Origin: Lates calcarifer
Taxonomy: Eukaryota; Chordata; Actinopteri; Centropomidae
Direction: 5' to 3'
DNA length: 64,000 bases
Assembly: GCF_001640805.2 (NCBI RefSeq)
Contig: NC_066847.1
Location: 26,279,504-26,343,503 of the forward strand
Translations under genes and position numbers: made by a program
Shown here: piece by piece, positions 1-12,617 of the stretch
Layout: the number at the start of each line of letters is the position of its first letter
Position numbering within the stretch: position 1 is the first letter of the stretch
Notes under the pieces: model-generated
The model's input: only the letters and a program-made list of their open reading frames with translations
Told to the model about the DNA's origin: nothing
Databases searched by the model: none

Positions 1-773
1 CTTGTCAGCCAGCACCATAAGCACAACCACAATGCTCATGACTCTTCACTGTGCTGATAGTCATGTTTTTTGTGTAGAGTTTAAGGTTCTGTGTCCCTCA
101 TACACACAGACACACACAGGCTACAAAAATGATGATGCATCGTTCACTTGCTACAAAATTACACAGCTATACCTCACAGGTTGTAGCAGTACACCAGCAT
201 GCGTGTCCGGGTGAGAAACTGAGTTGCCCACCATGATCTCTCTGTCTGTCCTTGATTTTCATTTTCTTCAGTGTGGCTCACTCCTCTCTATATATAAGCT
301 GTATATCTAACCCTTCTGTATCTACATCTGTCTCTATCTCCTATCTCTCATTCTGTGTCACTTGCGTTTGGTTCTCCCCACCTCAGCTTTTTTTATTCTT
401 AACCACCTTGTCCTTGCTCTGTTATCTCCCTCATTTTTTGTCGATGCCACTAGGCTCTCTCTCCATACAGTATATGTTGATCTCGGGTACACCCACACAC
501 CTCTCATCCTCCTTCTCTGCCTCGTCTCTCTTTCATTCTTCATCTCTCTACACCCCACCCTTTCCCCTTCTCCTCCTCTCTGTGTTAAAAGGCAACGAGC
601 CCTTGCTGTTTATTTGGGGGACAATCAGAGGCAGATTGTTTGCTTCAGGGGACGTCTGTCTGTGTATGTACATGTGTTTTATGCATGTGCCTGTCTCAAT
701 CTGTGTCCTGTACAGTGGAGGAATTGATCACTCAGACCTTCCTACTAAATCAATTCAAGGTGGTCTAAGGACT

Positions 774-775
<2 letters not shown>

Positions 776-823
<48 letters not shown>

Positions 824-834
824 AGCAGCAGCAG
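776..834. repeat. (GA)n followed by (CAG)n microsatellite
   Basis: About 23 GA units run to about 822 and are directly followed by four CAG units. It is intronic, and in the rbms3 transcript it reads as (CTG)n followed by (TC)n. Confidence 0.97.
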
Positions 835-1541
835 AGATGATGCTGAAGGTTTATCAGTTCCATTTACACTGCTTTGTACACAGACAGATATAATATCAAC
901 AGGCAGAGATGTACTGATGTCAGGAGATGGGTGAGTTGTACCACAAAGAAACAAAAAAATAGAGTAATAGATCCACTTGATTTGATGTCACACAGTAAAC
1001 ATTTGTATACTAGTCTTAAACCAAGGCTTGTTTCTCTACAAAATCCTATGACACAAACATTACACACTGATGAACTGACAGGTTACGGATGTATTTTATC
1101 AAATGAAAAAAGATGGTCAGGTAGAGAAATGTATTACCTAAATACATTATGTATTACCTAAATACATTAGCTAAAGTACTGAAAAAAGTATAGTTTTTGT
1201 ATTGTACCAAACATCAGGTACTGAATTGGCACTGGTGTTAAAAATGTTCATACAAAAATGTTCATACACTTTCAAGCAAGCTATCCACCTTGTCATGATA
1301 TGAACATAACAACATCATGCTGTGTGTAGGTGATACATGACAACAAGGCTGCTGCGCTCTCCACAAGCAAGGCACAAAAGATGACTTCCATTACTTTTTT
1401 ATCACAACACACAAACCTCTGAACTTACTGGAAGTGCTTTTAAAGGTCAACGGCAAACTGAGTTCAAGTTCTGACCTTTGAGTTCAGCAACCTCTGGTGT
1501 GGTTCTGTAGGAGTGTGTGATGTGTATGATGTTGCATCGAG

Positions 1542-1542
<1 letters not shown>

Positions 1543-1601
<59 letters not shown>
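1543..1601. repeat. (TA)29 microsatellite
   Basis: A perfect TA run of 59 bases lies about 95 bases downstream of the exon 6 donor in the transcript. It is self-complementary, so it can form a hairpin. Confidence 0.98.
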
Positions 1602-1604
<3 letters not shown>

Positions 1605-1696
1605 CACCCTGATCCATAGAGTGACACCTTGCTCTCACTGTAGAAAAACACTGTCTTAGGAAGTACGAAGCATTTGTCTTGGAGATTGACACCTAC

Positions 1697-1776
1697 CTGT
1701 CATTCCTGGAGGGGTTTTCAAGAATTTCCCATTGAAATTTTGGATCACCACATCACACTTCTCTGTTGACTCCATC
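1697..1776 (-). CDS. rbms3: rbms3-like exon 6: end of RRM2
   Basis: This 80-base exon begins with the base completing Arg (AG|G) and finishes the RNP1-like motif RGVGFARM. It continues [16 protein letters not shown] and then [10 protein letters not shown], ending with one base of an Ala codon. It supplies the last helix and beta strand of RRM2. The acceptor has a long pyrimidine tract (TTCTTCTCTCTCAG) and the donor is ACAG|GTAGGT. Substitutions relative to mammalian RBMS3 (Asp for Glu, Asn for His, Phe for Tyr, Met-Thr for Ile-Pro) are conservative or lie at the domain edge. The next expected exon, with the motif EPLLCKFADGG, is not seen below this point, so the gene continues past the left end of the window. 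Confidence 0.93.
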
Positions 1777-2216
1777 CTGAGAGAGAAGAAGAGAGAGAAG
1801 AAAGAAAGGGGGCTACTTAAGGACAATCTGCTCTTTTTGTTACAATTCAATGTTCACAGGAGGCACTGTGAGTTCATTAAAAAGTGTACTGATGTGAAAA
1901 TGCTGTATGAGGATATGAGTGCATGCAAATGTGTCCTACATTCCAGCAGTAAATACATTAAATACCTGCCTGTGTATGCATCTGTGCTTGTTTGTCTACG
2001 TATGCCTGAGCACAATGCCTTAGGTAGGCTTGAGCATGTGTATGTGTGTGTTTTTGTGTCTGTGTGTTTTCTATGGGGTTTCCTCTCCTTTGTCCCGGTT
2101 TAAAAGCTCCATTCAGTCTGATCTGTTGTGTGTCATGTCCTCTTTGTCTGCCCCTATTCAGCTCCGCTCACCCAATCACAGCTCAATGACTAATTGCCTG
2201 CTTGGCAAGCAAAAGC

Positions 2217-2366
2217 CAGTGTGTGAGTGCATGTGTGCGTGTGTGTGGGGGAGAGAGAAAAAAGAAAAAATGGTGACTGCAAAGAGAGAGAGAGAGAGAT
2301 AGTGTATGAGTGTGTATGTGGTATGTGAGCATGCATGTCTATGGGTGTGTGTGTGTGCGTATGTGT
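2217..2366. repeat. TG-rich and GA-rich low-complexity block
   Basis: Imperfect TG repeats at 2217-2248, a GA tract at 2283-2300 and TG repeats at 2304-2365, all in intron 5. The transcript strand reads CA-rich. Confidence 0.93.
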
Positions 2367-2456
2367 CTTGGGTTTTCTTCACATAGCCGGTGACCCTGAA
2401 TGGATCCCTGACTGCGTTCTAATCAGAGGCACACTCCACGGTGTAACTGAGAAGAC

Positions 2457-2533
2457 CACACACACACACACACACCCATACACACCCATGCCATGCACAC
2501 CCATGCCATGCACACACACACACACACACACAC
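2457..2533. repeat. Interrupted (CA)n microsatellite with 15-base sub-repeat
   Basis: CA repeats flank two copies of CACACCCATGCCATG. The block lies in intron 5, where the transcript strand reads UG-rich. Confidence 0.95.
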
Positions 2534-2833
2534 GCAACACACAGAGGAAGGTGAAGGGGCCAAGGGTAAAGGAATGTGGAGTTGTATCATTAGAGCTAAA
2601 AGTCCTTTAGTTATAAATGCGAGGAGTCAACTCAGGGTAACACTGCTGCTTACAATTATCTAAAACATGAAGGTGGACTATAGTTTGATATTTGAGAATC
2701 AGTAATATTTTGTCCATTAAGTAATTACAGTAGTTTGTCCAGTAAAAATTTACATTTAAATACATTTGGATGGGACAAATGACAGCAAGATCAGAAAATC
2801 ATGTGTGTGCTTTGTGTGCATGTGTCTGTTGTT

Positions 2834-2842
2834 GGGTACCTG
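2834..2842 (-). promoter_or_regulatory. Weak 5' splice site after exon 5
   Basis: The donor is CAG|GTACCC. The exon side and the first three intron bases match U1 snRNA, but +4 to +6 do not (consensus AGT). The other four donors in the window are GTGAGT, GTGAGT, GTAAGC and GTAGGT. No better GT lies close by in the correct frame. Confidence 0.8.
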
Positions 2843-2997
2843 GCAAAGCCGACTCCTCTGCTCAGGCCGTTGGCGTCCCTCAGTATCCGTGTGGAAATGA
2901 CATGACCAAAGGGCTTCAGCATGTTCTCCAGCTCCTGCTCGTCCATGGACACTGGCAGGTTGGAGATGTAAAGGTTGGTGGGGTCCTGCTCCTGTTG
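2840..2997 (-). CDS. rbms3: rbms3-like exon 5: most of RRM2
   Basis: This 158-base exon encodes [20 protein letters not shown], containing RNP2 LYISNL of RRM2, and then [19 protein letters not shown]. It ends in [13 protein letters not shown] plus two bases of the Arg codon. The segment [13 protein letters not shown] is the best discriminator here: mammalian RBMS3 has it, while RBMS1 has a Gln and Ser-Ser at these places (recalled, not searched). The acceptor is CTCTTTCCACAG|CAA. The donor is CAG|GTACCC, which departs from consensus at positions +4 to +6. Reading through the donor gives 17 extra residues and a stop at 2793-2791. The next exon lies only 1063 bases downstream, the shortest intron in the window. 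Confidence 0.95.
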
Positions 2998-5900
2998 CTG
3001 TGGAAAGAGAGTGGTAGAGGATAAGGTACATGCTATCATCACTTTAGATTGTTTTAGAAAACAATCACTGGTGTTGGGTCTCAAAATGAACACTTGCTCT
3101 CCATAAAGAAAATTTAAAAAAGAACAGAATTTATTATTCTTAATAATTAAACTTCACAACTATCGCTGCGAAATCTGCAGTTCATCTGTGCACAAAGAAT
3201 TCTCATGGTGAGGGGTTGAAATGCCATATTTTTCCTCATTCCAGGAGGATAAATCTAGACATGAGATTGCCCCTGTGCCAAGCAAAACAGTTTTTTTCCC
3301 CTTTCAAGTATGTAAAAAGCTCAAAATAAAGTGAGAAGAATAAAAGAGTTGACTATAACCCTCCACTAAAAGCTGGTTTTGCAGCAGTAAATGTATTAAA
3401 GGTTAAGTCTGAGCCATTCAAGTTGTTTATTTCCATATTTATGCCTGAATATCCCACTGCAAAATATCTGTGAATTTAACTCAAGTGGCAAACACTCCTC
3501 AAAAGAGGAATAAACATTTCATTGGAAAGACACCGACTCTGAACCCCAAACCCCTGAAGCAATAAGGTAACCCCCTCAGGATTCATAGATGTTAACAGAG
3601 TTGCATTAAATTTTTCCACGGGAATGAGGGAACCTCCATCTAGTGTGCCTCTCAGTTAGTTAGACTAGTATACTTCAATTATTTTCGTTCTGTTTGGCAG
3701 CACTCCAATGAAATGATCCTCCGCAGGAGACCAAAGCCTGTGTGTGCGTGTGTGTGTGTGTACAGTTCTTGCAAATTAAAGCGGGATGGTTTGGAGGGCG
3801 CTCTATCTTACAGAAGCTTGCTATTGACAGAAAGAAAAAGGCTTATAATACATGTACACTCTATAAATTATAGCAGCACGATTTTAAGCCATTGCTTTAT
3901 AATTTAATCAACCTATCTGGGTACATAGGCCCCCGCAGAGCCTCTGTTGATGCTGTAAATGATTCTGTGCTGTTTCTGCATTGGCTGTGTCTCTATTCTG
4001 TACTCTAACGATGCTTATGCATTCATTATACACTTCCTACCACAGTAGGGTAGATGCAGCAGCACAATACATTTTATTACAGACAGTGCCCATGAGTTCC
4101 TGGAAGGCCTCTGATGCATTTTATCATAAGGCTTTCCTTCATATATAACACCTACATAGCATCTCATATCTTTTATATTCCTGTCATCTAATATGTGCAA
4201 TCCTAGATGTCAGAAACATAAATAACACTGTGCTCTGACACAGATTCCACTGCAGCACTGGAATGGGGAATTGTTTGTACATTTGATCCCACTGTTGTCA
4301 TGGAAAATGAAACAAATACTGTAAGTGTATAGAATGGCCTTTGCTGCATACTTTGAATGACATGGTGAATCAAAATGTTTATTTTCATTTTTGTGCTATG
4401 GCAAATGACAATATGTAGTGTGTCTGTGTTGTTGGGCGAATACTTGTGTGTATTGTGACCAAAATAAGCTGCCCTATGCGGCTCATTCTAACCTAAATAT
4501 TTCCTTTATCCATGGAGGATTTTCCTTTGCATGCACCACAGCTGTTTGATTTCAAGAGTGGGAGTTCCAAGTCTGGCTGACTGTGACCAAAGCCATCTAT
4601 GTAATCAGTGACTCAGAGTAAGCAGAACAGCTTCAGTGAAGAAGTCTGAAATATTTACCTTTCTTTCTAAGTCTGAATATCTCTCTTCGTCAGCAAGGAT
4701 TTTCCTTTGGCAGAGTGTCCCATACACAGAGTGGCACAGCTGTCTTCCCACACAGGGTAACTGGCTTTGAATGTAATCTTTTACATTTGTGTGTGTGCTG
4801 TGTGTGCATTTATGCAAGCACTGAAAGATGCAAACAGCAACATCAAATGCAATGAAGCATATCTAACAGCAGTGGAATCTGTCACTGATCTTAGAGTCAC
4901 CTTCATCACTGAAATCGTCAAGGACCTCTACTTGCAACAAACCTTTATAAACCATAGTTTCACTGCTTTTCAATACAGACCATATTAAAATGTTCATTAA
5001 TGGGCAGTTCCACAAGTTTTCGAGTCTGTCTGAAAACACGAGTCAGGTGCCCATATGGACAGCGAAACTAGTTTTCCTGGCTGTGATCCTTCCTCCTGTT
5101 CAACTGGCAATTAATAGATCCCTTACTAATGTTCCGGGTAAGTGATGGAGGACAAAAGACTATAGTTCTTATTCCAAGCAAAAATTTATAGGAAGTTTAT
5201 CTGAAGCTAATATGAGGCTTTGACTATATTATTAGGTGTTAGTCAAAAGTTAGTTAGTCTCCTCTTTATGTTATTGTCCTTCCTCTTAGCTCAGCACAAA
5301 AACACTGACTGGAAACAAAGAGAGGGAATTTCATACTAAAAAGACTATAACCTTGAATAATATGCAGTTGATTTTGCTAACTCCGATTTCTGAGATGCAT
5401 TTTAGAATATATTTTTGCACAGAGCAAGAACTACTAAAAATAAGAACTCTCACAATTGTGTTGAGATTCAGAAACATTGTCTAAAGCTTATAAGGCTAAA
5501 GCTAATAAAGACACCATTGTGCATCTAAGTTACAAGAATTCAATGGAGGAATCACTGGAGAAATACATAACAATGTCACACTCCTCAAAGTTACAAGTCT
5601 TTGAGGTTTTTTTATTCAAACAAATTAGCTCCAGAATGCACCTGAGGCTACGCTCTGCTATGTTTTACACTCTTACTGTGACTGTGGACTTTGTCATTAT
5701 CAACAATAGCTTGCACATCTAGACACAAAGGAATTTCATTTTACAATCTAGAGTTACTCTGCGTATAGGAGAATTTTCCCTGTCTGTCTATGGAGGCAAA
5801 ACTGACAGATTCCTGCTCTCCCTTTTTTTGTTTGCAAGCCATAAAAAGATTAAATGGTAAAACAGAAGATTTCCTATTCCTGTGGTCAATGTGGTTACAA

Positions 5901-7099
5901 GCTAATTTCATCCAAAGACAATATGTCTTAAACAAAATCTCACAGTGGTTTGCCCAATTTCAGCTAAAAGTGGGTCAGCTGTTTTGTTTCTGCACACATT
6001 TTCCGTACAGTTTGCAGTTACGGTAACATGGGAAATGAACAGAGATTTGTGCGAACAAGAGGGATGCTATAACCTCCTCCACTCCTCCAGTTGCTGATTA
6101 TGACATGTCTGTGTTGCCTATTCAACTGCCTGCCTGAAAATCTTAGTCTTCTTTGTAAGTTTTGTAATGTCTCAATAAAGGCGAATTAAGCTTGAGATGG
6201 GTACAAAATCAACAGGAGCATCGTGGTGGATTATTGAAATCACATTACACTCCACTACACCATCTCTAGACACAGTTGGCTGTAAAACACATTTATTTGC
6301 ACAAGTACTGCTGGGATATGAACTAAAGTGCTTTGGAGCACCCACATGTGAATGAACTCTGCTTGACTTTGCTCAAAGTTGCCATTTGCACAAAGTTATT
6401 TCTCCGCAATCTCTCACTCTGCATGTTGCAAATGACTCACCTCTCTCTCTCTGTCCAATCTCTTCCTCTGTGTCTTTGTCTCTCTGCCTCTTTGTCTCCA
6501 CCCCCCCTCCCTCTGTAACATCTGTCATGAGCTGGAAACAGCTTCACACCAACTGTGCCTCTCCCTGACTGTGTAGCCTGCCAGCCAGTCAGCCTGTGTT
6601 TTCAGCCCCATTAAACCTCATTGCTGCATCATTATAGCAGGTCTGTGCCTCTTATCATGCTACTTCCCTGTTACTTTGCAAAGCCACGACACCTGCTGAA
6701 GAGCTACAGGGTAAAGAGAGAGCAAAGAAATGGTTAAACACCTGTGAAAAACACTGACTGAGTCTGTATGCAAAATTGGTGGAAATGAGGTGAGACAATA
6801 CTTGAATGTCACATTTCTTTGCAGTCCTGCTTGCATCTCAAATAGCAACATTTCACATCAGAAAATGACATTGTGGCCTCTCACAACCCTGAACAGGAAT
6901 GAGTGGTTATGGAAAGTAGATGGATGGAAAAATTAAGTAAAGACATAGGCAGTGAGATGCTCTGAAAACAACGTGAAGAGCACTTTCACAGAGAAGTAGT
7001 ATATGATTAGGGAAATCGGACTTTCTGTTCATTATGTGTTGACTCCTTCCCCTTAGCATTCCAGTTTGTCTTTCACTTAATCCTGCTCATTTCCTCTTT

Positions 7100-7600
7100 T
7101 AATCCATCTATTCTTCCTTCTCCTTTGCCCTCCTTTGGCCCCACCTCTCCTCGATCCTTAACTTCCTTCTTTCTCATGCTCACCCTCACCCCCCTCCTCC
7201 TGTCCTTTCCTCTTTTCCCTACTTGCTATTCGCCCCTCCTCTTCCTCAGATTAAAACCTAATCTCCTATAATGGTAGCCTTGCTGTCTAAAATGCTATCT
7301 GAATGCTTAATTAATATTTAAAGAGCAGAATTTTTCTCCTTGCCCTTCTCATCCTTCTTTTCCTTTCCCTCTTGCCTCTTTACTCTTCCTCCTCCTCTAT
7401 GTCTTACATTTTCCTCTTCATACCATCCTCATCTTTATTCGCCTTCATTTCCATTCATCCCTCACCACCACCGCTTCCTCTCCGTGCAATTGTGCCTTCC
7501 TCCATCTTCCTCTTCCTCAAGCCGAGTTCTAATCTTTCATAATGATTGTCTGGGTGTCTAAACGCTCTCTAACGGCTTAATCAATACTTAATGAACATAC
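7100..7600. repeat. Diverged tandem duplication with pyrimidine-rich halves
   Basis: Two successive units each consist of a long C/T-rich stretch ending CTTCCTCA, followed by a similar AT-rich core. The cores lie at about 7248-7322 and 7520-7592 and share CTAATCT, CATAATG or TATAATG, TGTCTAAA and GGCTTAAT or TGCTTAAT in the same order. The period is about 270 bases. By eye the cores agree at roughly two thirds of positions. Confidence 0.6.
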
Positions 7601-8733
7601 CATAAATACTTTATGAACCCTAAACCCTGAAATCCCCAGGGTTTCATTAGCCATGGAGATATACACTTTTCTCCATCTTCATGATGACTGCAGGCTCAGT
7701 GAAATCAACACTGGATTCTGATTACCTCATCATTTAGTCTCCGGTCAGTTCATATCAGTGGGCATGGTGTTTGGCTGCTGCTGCCTCCTAATGTACTTGC
7801 TCTTGTGTTGTAGGTGGACAGTGCAAAACATGACACAAATGTCTATGTAAGATCTTCATCAGTTACACATAGGGTAGGGCATATTTTTGCTTTTTAAATC
7901 ATACAGTCAAATCACTTGTACATACAGTATATTTTCAGTCTGTCTGATGCATGGCTCAACGGGTTTGCTTGTTATATGGGTTTTGTGAGCAAATTATTAA
8001 AAAAATGGATCATATTGATCATATTTGGACATGATCAAAATTCCTGAAGCATTGCTGCATGTTTCAGCTAAAGGCCACTGTAATGTCAGTGTTCTTGCAA
8101 ATTAAGAAATGCCAGAGCTTGTGGATGTACAGTGTTTGCTATTCAGCACAAGAAGAGCCACAGCTGGTTATTTCCTCTATATTTGTGAGTTGCATGTCTC
8201 CAGAGAATTGGGTTTAATACGCAATAATACAAAAAGGGCATGGACTCTATCTCTGTTGTCGCATCCTTTCAACTTCCAAGAAATAGCTGCTTTCCAAGTG
8301 GAAAAAGAAGATACTAAGATTGATCTACACACTTGGAAATTCTACAGTAGGTTTTAGCCATGGTTAATTGGCTACAAAGGTCATTTAGCTTAGCTAACAA
8401 TGAGCAAATTTGAGCTAATGCTCGAGGATCATTAAAATTGGGGTTAGAATCTTTTCAAGTGATGGCATACTTATGAAAATATTCAGAGGTAGAAAAGCTG
8501 TTTTCCACTCTGTGGCTCTCTAGCAGCTGTGAAGTGGCAAAGAAACCCTGACTATTCAAAGAAATGGCATCACACTTGACTAAGTGAGAGACTGACTATG
8601 TTTCAATGTTTAATTCAGTTTCGTGACGGGCAGAACGTTTTTCCTCCCTCTGGCTTCCAACACAGCCTGCGTCTTCACACTCTGCATGACTCATTTAAAG
8701 CAATAAGAGAGGCCTGTCTAGATAATGGGGAGT

Positions 8734-8782
8734 ACACACACACACACACACACACAAACACATAAACACACACACACACACA
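8734..8782. repeat. (CA)n microsatellite
   Basis: A CA run with two short interruptions (AAACACATAAA region), in intron 4. Confidence 0.97.
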
Positions 8783-11700
8783 TAGTTCTCACATTGTCTA
8801 GTCACATGTGCAATTATTACTAAAATCAACCATTAATTTACATGTTTACTCCTCTTTCTCTCCAGCCCTCTTTTCTTGCTCTTGCGTTGCTCTCTCCAGT
8901 CCTCTTTTTCTCATTGCAATTTTGTTTCTTCCCTTCTCATCCCATCTTTCTGTTTTCTCACTTACACTGTCTCTACTGTGTGTATTAAAAGGCCAGTAAT
9001 TCATCACAGAGTCAGAGCAGAGTGCAGTCCCTGCTGCACACCAGTGTGCAGGCTGCTTGTCTGCCAGCTGTCCAGAGCTGGAATCAATCACCCAATCCTG
9101 AGACACTGAAACCATCAGGGAGGGTCAGACGCAGATAGAAGAGAGAGAGACAGAGAAAGCTAGATGGAGGGAGAAAGGGTGGAGGTGGACATACAGAGAG
9201 ACAGAAAAGGTCTGGGTGGATTAAGTAAACATTTCCTGGGCTGAATAAAAATCAAAATGCCTTACAAGTTGATCAATTCAATTTCTCTTGGGTGTGATTT
9301 GACATTTTTAAAAATCACTATGGATAGCTTCATATATAGACTAAACAATACCCTGGCCTGATTGTAATTTTACATCTGTCGTGGTGTTTTTTGTTGTGGA
9401 TGTACTTGTTTATTCTTCAGACTGACCACACAAACACAACTTATGAGTGTGGGCCTGATTCCTAACAGCTGAGCAGAAGTGGTGTCATTTCCTGTGGTTA
9501 TGTGGTTGTTGTTACTTCTTTATGGCTCAGTCCTGAACCCTTTTCTGCCAAAAACCCAAATGTGGCATTTAGACTCATTGAAAAAATATGATCTCTCTTA
9601 TCTTGTGGGGATCCACCAGACGCAGGCCTGTGATCCATTTTGGGTTTAAGATGCACATTTGGCTGACTAGTTAAATGTCTAAGCTTCCACTGTGGGAAGC
9701 TAATAAGGGAAATACATTTTTGAAGAGTTATACTACAAAATATGAAACACATGTTTACGGTCATACACGCAAAACACATTATGGTTGTGCCCCTCATAAC
9801 ACAAAGGGCCTTAGGTTAGACTGTTAAGATACTAATGGCAACCAACCATGCCAAAGCACTGCTATAACACATAAAAACCCATGTAGAGGGATTACACACA
9901 CAAATGCCTATGCATATTATGCATGATGCCTAAAAAACAGATTCAGTGTGTACAGTACATGCACAGCCCCCTCTCTCTCTAGCTCTTTTTCTCTTCTCCC
10001 TCTTCTTTTCTGTAGCATTGAATGCTGTAATCAAGCCTAATGGGACTCAGCTGTTGGCCAGTCTAATTACCTGGAATGCAGATGGATGATCTGGGAGACA
10101 GGCTTCACAGAAACACACACAATCACACACACACATGCACATACACCACATACAGTCAAGGAGTCTCCATAGACACATATTTTTCTTTCATGCACCTGCC
10201 ACTCAAATAAATGCGTGTGTGCGTGTATTGTGAGTCTGAGTCAGCATGCACATGTTTGTATTCCATGTGCGTTTCTGTGTGTTAACGGAATAAACAGAAA
10301 GTAATCGTGCACACATGAATGCATGCATTTGTTAAAGGTCAGTAAAAACTCAGGCAAAATTTCCATTTCTTCTCCAAGTCAGGAATTCCCAGGGAGCAGC
10401 CTGGCAGAGAAGAGCATGTTGTTAAATTTACGCAAACCTCTCTGGTCTTTATTTCTCTGCTTTTTATTATCTGAATCATTCCACTTATTTTCAACCTGGG
10501 TCATACTTTCCCATCACTTTTGCCCATGCTGTTTATTTCTAACCAAATTCTCAGCCACTTGACACAGACTGACCTTCTTAAGAGGGTGAGGTAGATGGAG
10601 TTTAAGACAATCAATCAGGGCTGAAGCCAAAGTGAAATAACCTTGAATGGAAATTCAGAATCGTTTATTTTAAGAGATAGTTTTTAAACATTTTCAGTGG
10701 CAAAGCTATGATGGAGCAGCATGTCAAGTGCTGGAAAATTTGATATAAAGGGATGAAGAACTTGTACTTGGAAGTGACTCAAATACTGCCCAGAATGTAA
10801 AACATTCAACAACATAGACTCTGTGGATCTCAAGACAATAATAGTATATCCCATCCACAGATCCAATTTGTGCATACTTAGGAACGGTAGAAAAAATGTT
10901 GAGTAGACTTGAATTTTCATCAAAACAGAGGGATTTTGAAACAGATCTCCTGTATGTCTGATAAATGTGTCTCAGCGTCATTCGAGGCCTCATCAGCCTG
11001 ATGTTGCAGTGTCTGCCTCATGGGAGAGCAGGCTTTAGGGAAATCCTTGCTCTAAATGATTAATGGAGTCTGGAACCAAGGAAGGGAGTTGTCTGTGACT
11101 CTGCAGGTACACACCCTGTTGACGACTTGGAGAGAGTTTTGTGTGTGCATGCGTGTGTGTGCGTGTGTGTGTGTATGTGTGTCTGTCAATCTGCATCTGA
11201 TGCAGTATCATCACAGTGGAGACTGTTTCATGGTAGTTCAGAGGGATTCATTAATGATGTCAGCTACACACACATAAAACATACACATACATTAAAAACA
11301 CACACCAATAAACAGAGGGGTCACACAGGGCTGAAATGATCAAGGCAGGCCCAAGGGAGAATGAGGGGACAAATAAATGGAAATTAAGGAGATACTGATA
11401 TATAAGGGGCACTATTTCAAGTTAAAGCCCATATTATGCAGAAATAAAAAATTCTAGTATTTATACCACTATATATTTTTTAATCAGTTTTCTACAGAGG
11501 TGTAAAATGCTTTATAATAAACAGAGGAAGGCTGTAAAAACAACAATAAACTACAAGCTAAAGCATGATAGTAAAAGGGGAGTTATGAAAATAAAATTAA
11601 TATAGGTTAAGTGTGGTTGTAATGTGGGTAGTTCAAAACAGGCCTGACAAAACTAAAATGGCTGGGAAAGTTTTGAGAGGTGTTGAGAAGTTTAGAAATT

Positions 11701-12617
11701 CCAAATCTCAGAAAGATTCCAGCTTTGGTAATAATTAGGTGAGTAATAGGATCGCTTGCAGCAGCAGTTTGATCCTGCAGTTCAACCAAAATGTCAACCA
11801 AAATGTAAAACAGATTTTAACACAGCCAGAAAAAAGACACAAGAATCAGTACAATTTGTTCTTGTCTTGGAGAGCCAAGCAGCAGGGTTGCAAAAGTACA
11901 AACAAACTTAGATAAAAGCATGGATGGATTACTTTTGCAAGAAATATAGTTGTTCAAAGTGATTTGGCTGTTGTTGAAGAAAACAAAGCTGCATCCTTCT
12001 GGCCATTTGTTTGTCACAAGATTAAAGTAAAATATTCCACTGAAAATTTTCACTACTACTCCTAAAGGATAAAAACAGATTATGCCTTATATCAACTGAT
12101 TGACTAGGGTGATATACAGTGGTATATCATCCACATAGAAACATTAAATGGATACTGTGTCTTTTACGAGGCCCGTAACAGAATGATCCCTCAGGATAAC
12201 CACATGTAGGAGGTCGGAGGTGCCCTTATAATGACTATAGGTTAACCTCTCTAAACAAGATAGCATTTAAATATTTATGAACCTTGAGGAGTCATTAGTG
12301 CTATCAATTTTTTGGGTGATCCATAAGAATGGCGTAAGTGCAAGGGTAAAATGAAAAGAGATTTGAACTGGAAAATTGTCAGTTGAAGCAAAACTAAAAC
12401 TATTTGGTGCTGCTCCCTCTTATTGTTTCAAATAATTAAATATAAATATTATGATTATTTCTTTATTTAGGTCAGCATAGTGTATATCTGATGCTGCAAC
12501 AATAAGTGATTTAAGTTGTCTGTTTTGTTTTTTTTTTTTTTTTTAATTAACTGTAGGCATCAGTTTTATGTCTCTACAGCTTCTTGCCCAGGACACCATT
12601 TTGCACAGCAGTGCTAT

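Larger units (their letters stand above)
1..1696 (-). other. Intron 6 of rbms3 (partial, 5' part)
   Basis: This is sequence downstream of exon 6 on the minus strand, with no coding exon recognised. It contains a long AT microsatellite about 95 bases after the exon 6 donor, a GA/CAG microsatellite near 776-834 and a pyrimidine-rich stretch at about 300-580 on the plus strand. A short imperfect direct repeat (TATTACCTAAATACATTA-like) lies at about 1131-1168. Open frames here, including one of about 210 codons, are low-complexity Ser/Leu or Arg/Glu runs and do not look like protein. Confidence 0.8.
1777..2839 (-). other. Intron 5 of rbms3
   Basis: This 1063-base intron has the weak donor GTACCC and a strong acceptor. 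In the transcript it carries first a UG-rich tract (complement of the CA block at 2457-2533) and then a CA-rich tract (complement of the TG block near 2217-2366). A purine block sits on the plus strand beside exon 6 (1777-1808) and forms the transcript's pyrimidine tract. I see no other coding sequence. Confidence 0.88.

Noticed and set aside
252..893. Open frame of about 213 codons on the plus strand
   Set aside because: It is composed of Ser/Leu-rich pyrimidine tract and an Arg-Glu run from the GA microsatellite. There is no domain and no codon pattern like the nearby real exons, and it lies in an intron.
2791..2839. Extension of the exon 5 reading frame by 17 residues to a stop
   Set aside because: It is intronic read-through past the GTACCC donor. 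The exon 6 sequence continues the protein correctly, so this is treated only as a possible retention product.
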